Source: JAFGOY01 sp034430335 (GTDB taxonomy: Bacteria > Chloroflexota > Anaerolineae > Aggregatilineales > UBA3940). From it: a stretch of 6,854 nucleotides of DNA. Positions 6,061-6,854 of the stretch are shown here, piece after piece. The position numbers and the translations under genes are program-made. Numbering within the stretch: position 1 is the stretch's first letter; the number at the start of each line of letters is the position of its first letter. The stretch lies in the NCBI GenBank assembly GCA_034430335.1, contig DAOUES010000103.1:1-6854 (forward strand). Direction: 5' to 3'. The notes below the pieces were generated by a model that saw only the letters and a list, made by a program, of their open reading frames with translations, searched no databases and was not told where the DNA came from.

Positions 6061-6101
6061 AGTACTGAAATTGGCAAAACCGCCAACTTCTGCTTCGAGT
6101 C

Positions 6102-6126
6102 GCAAAAAAAGACCCCGGAGGGTCTT
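6102..6126 (-). terminator. Intrinsic terminator, leftward
   Basis: Stem AAGACCC, loop CGGA, stem GGGTCTT (6109-6126), preceded on the plus strand by an A run that gives T7 on the minus strand. It would end leftward transcription of the recombinase gene, whose stop is about 130 bp to the right, and would keep that transcript out of the insertion sequence. Confidence 0.65.
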
Positions 6127-6208
6127 CGATAGGGTAGAGGGGAGCTGCGGCGAGCCACTCTGTATGTGTTTGAGATAACCGCTGGCAGTGTACATAGCTC
6201 CCCTATCG
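6127..6208. repeat. Inverted repeat with bulged arms, 82 nt
   Basis: AGCTCCCCTATCG (6196-6208) pairs with the left arm 6127-6146 as GGGGAGCT (6139-6146) plus CGATA (6127-6131), leaving 7 nt looped out; alternatively CGATAGGG (6127-6134) pairs with CCCTATCG (6201-6208). Inside, GCGG (6147-6150) can pair with CCGC (6179-6182). It abuts the terminator and lies just past the recombinase gene. It may be a recombination site, an element end or RNA structure; the sequence does not decide. Confidence 0.5.
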
Positions 6209-6251
6209 ACGGCAAGATGATCCATCGTCCCACACAGTCAGTACCTTATGA

Positions 6252-6854
6252 TTACATCTGAAACTCAGCCGCATAGGCGCGTTCGGGGAAACTCATTTCA
6301 CCAGGAGAACTGACAAGTTCGTCGAACGTATCCTGGGATATACCTACATTTTCGTCCCTATTCGCCTGAGCCTTCAAGCCGCTAAGGTAGGCAAAGGGTG
6401 CATTCAACTGAACGTCTTGAACATCTCCCTCCCTATCGACGATCACCTTCGCAATAATCATCTTAAGTAGCTGAGCCTGTTTTCTCCTCGTGAGCCGGGT
6501 AAACAGGATCGGTGCACTGGATAACAAAGCGATGGCTGCCTCCAGATCGTCGAAATAGACGACTGCCTCTCGCTGCAATTGTTCAATTGCTCTGTGCTTT
6601 TGCTTCAGCTTCGACTGCCACTCCCGCCGCAGTTCATCATACGCTTCCTGACTGAGCTGTTTCTGAAGGAACAACCGAACCAGGTCGGCTTCTTCTGCTT
6701 GCAGCAGCGATATCTGACGCTTGAGCCTGGCGATTTCCTCATCCCGGTCGGGGCCATTGATTTCAGCGATATGCTGTCGATAGAGTTTCCTCCCCGATGG
6801 CAGCAAGTTGGCTGGAATGACGATTTCTTCTAGATGCTGGGCGATCTGTTTTTC
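6252..6854 (-). CDS. Probable large serine recombinase, C-terminal part; 5' end beyond window
   Basis: The frame is open from the window edge to the stop at 6252, giving 200 residues. A TTG at 6806 could be read as a start, but the open frame upstream (EKQIAQHLEEIVIPANLLPS) looks like the family's usual linker, so the gene most likely continues to the right. There is a long charged coiled-coil segment from about DEEIARLKRQISLLQAEE to AIEQLQREA, then RKQAQLLKMIIAKVIVDRE and a short beta-like tail, the order seen at the C-terminus of large serine recombinases, where the coiled coil mediates synapsis control. The catalytic serine domain and zinc ribbon are outside the window, so the assignment rests on this tail only. 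If right, the enzyme integrates, excises or inverts DNA. A terminator at 6102-6126 probably ends its transcript. No frameshift is seen. Confidence 0.7.
   Translation of the reverse strand, partial: EKQIAQHLEEIVIPANLLPSGRKLYRQHIAEINGPDRDEEIARLKRQISLLQAEEADLVRLFLQKQLSQEAYDELRREWQSKLKQKHRAIEQLQREAVVYFDDLEAAIALLSSAPILFTRLTRRKQAQLLKMIIAKVIVDREGDVQDVQLNAPFAYLSGLKAQANRDENVGISQDTFDELVSSPGEMSFPERAYAAEFQM

Larger units (their letters stand above)
4824..6072 (+). mobile_element. Insertion sequence with ISH3/IS4-type transposase; ends tentative
   Basis: About 1.25 kb, the size expected for ISH3-type elements. The proposed ends are AAATTCAGTA (4824-4833) and, on the other strand, AATTTCAGTA (6072-6063), matching at 9 of 10 positions, followed five bases further in by A5 on both sides. 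The right repeat would begin just after the transposase stop. I see no target-site duplication, so the borders are uncertain; the presence of the element itself is secure from the transposase. Confidence 0.4.

Overview
The window looks like an accessory carbohydrate-utilisation locus of a moderately GC-rich bacterium, bordered on the right by mobile DNA. The gene mix (GH88 and GH42 glycosidases, LacI-family control, an ISH3-like transposase) would suit a member of the Chloroflexota, such as Anaerolineae. That placement rests on general resemblance only and is weak.

Left part (1-2642, minus strand): a three-gene uronate operon, transcribed right to left as GH88 unsaturated glucuronyl hydrolase, IolB/KduI-type isomerase, then KduD-type dehydrogenase cut by the window edge. 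Together they would take unsaturated oligo-uronides left by polysaccharide lyases, release 4-deoxy-5-keto-uronate, isomerise it and reduce it towards 2-keto-3-deoxygluconate. The isomerase looks like IolB of inositol catabolism rather than classical KduI, although it sits where KduI is expected.

Control region (2643-3343): 700 bp without a convincing gene. It holds a leftward extended -10 promoter (2993-3021), a rightward promoter (3231-3259), a bidirectional terminator between them (3079-3106), and eight exact TTGCAA boxes plus four near matches in two clusters that meet both predicted start sites. The likely binder is the LacI-family regulator starting at TTG 3344.

Centre (3344-4820, plus strand): the LacI-family gene, ending in a three-copy 11-bp tandem repeat, then the remains of a GH42 beta-galactosidase. 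Only its start and part of its C-terminal region survive, with a frameshift and a premature stop. It was probably co-transcribed with lacI.

Right part (about 4824-6854): an apparently intact ISH3/IS4-type DDE transposase with a hairpin around its ribosome binding site and weak candidate terminal repeats; a hairpin terminator and an 82-nt inverted-repeat structure; and, on the minus strand, the C-terminal part of a probable large serine recombinase that runs off the edge. No tRNA, rRNA or CRISPR array was seen.
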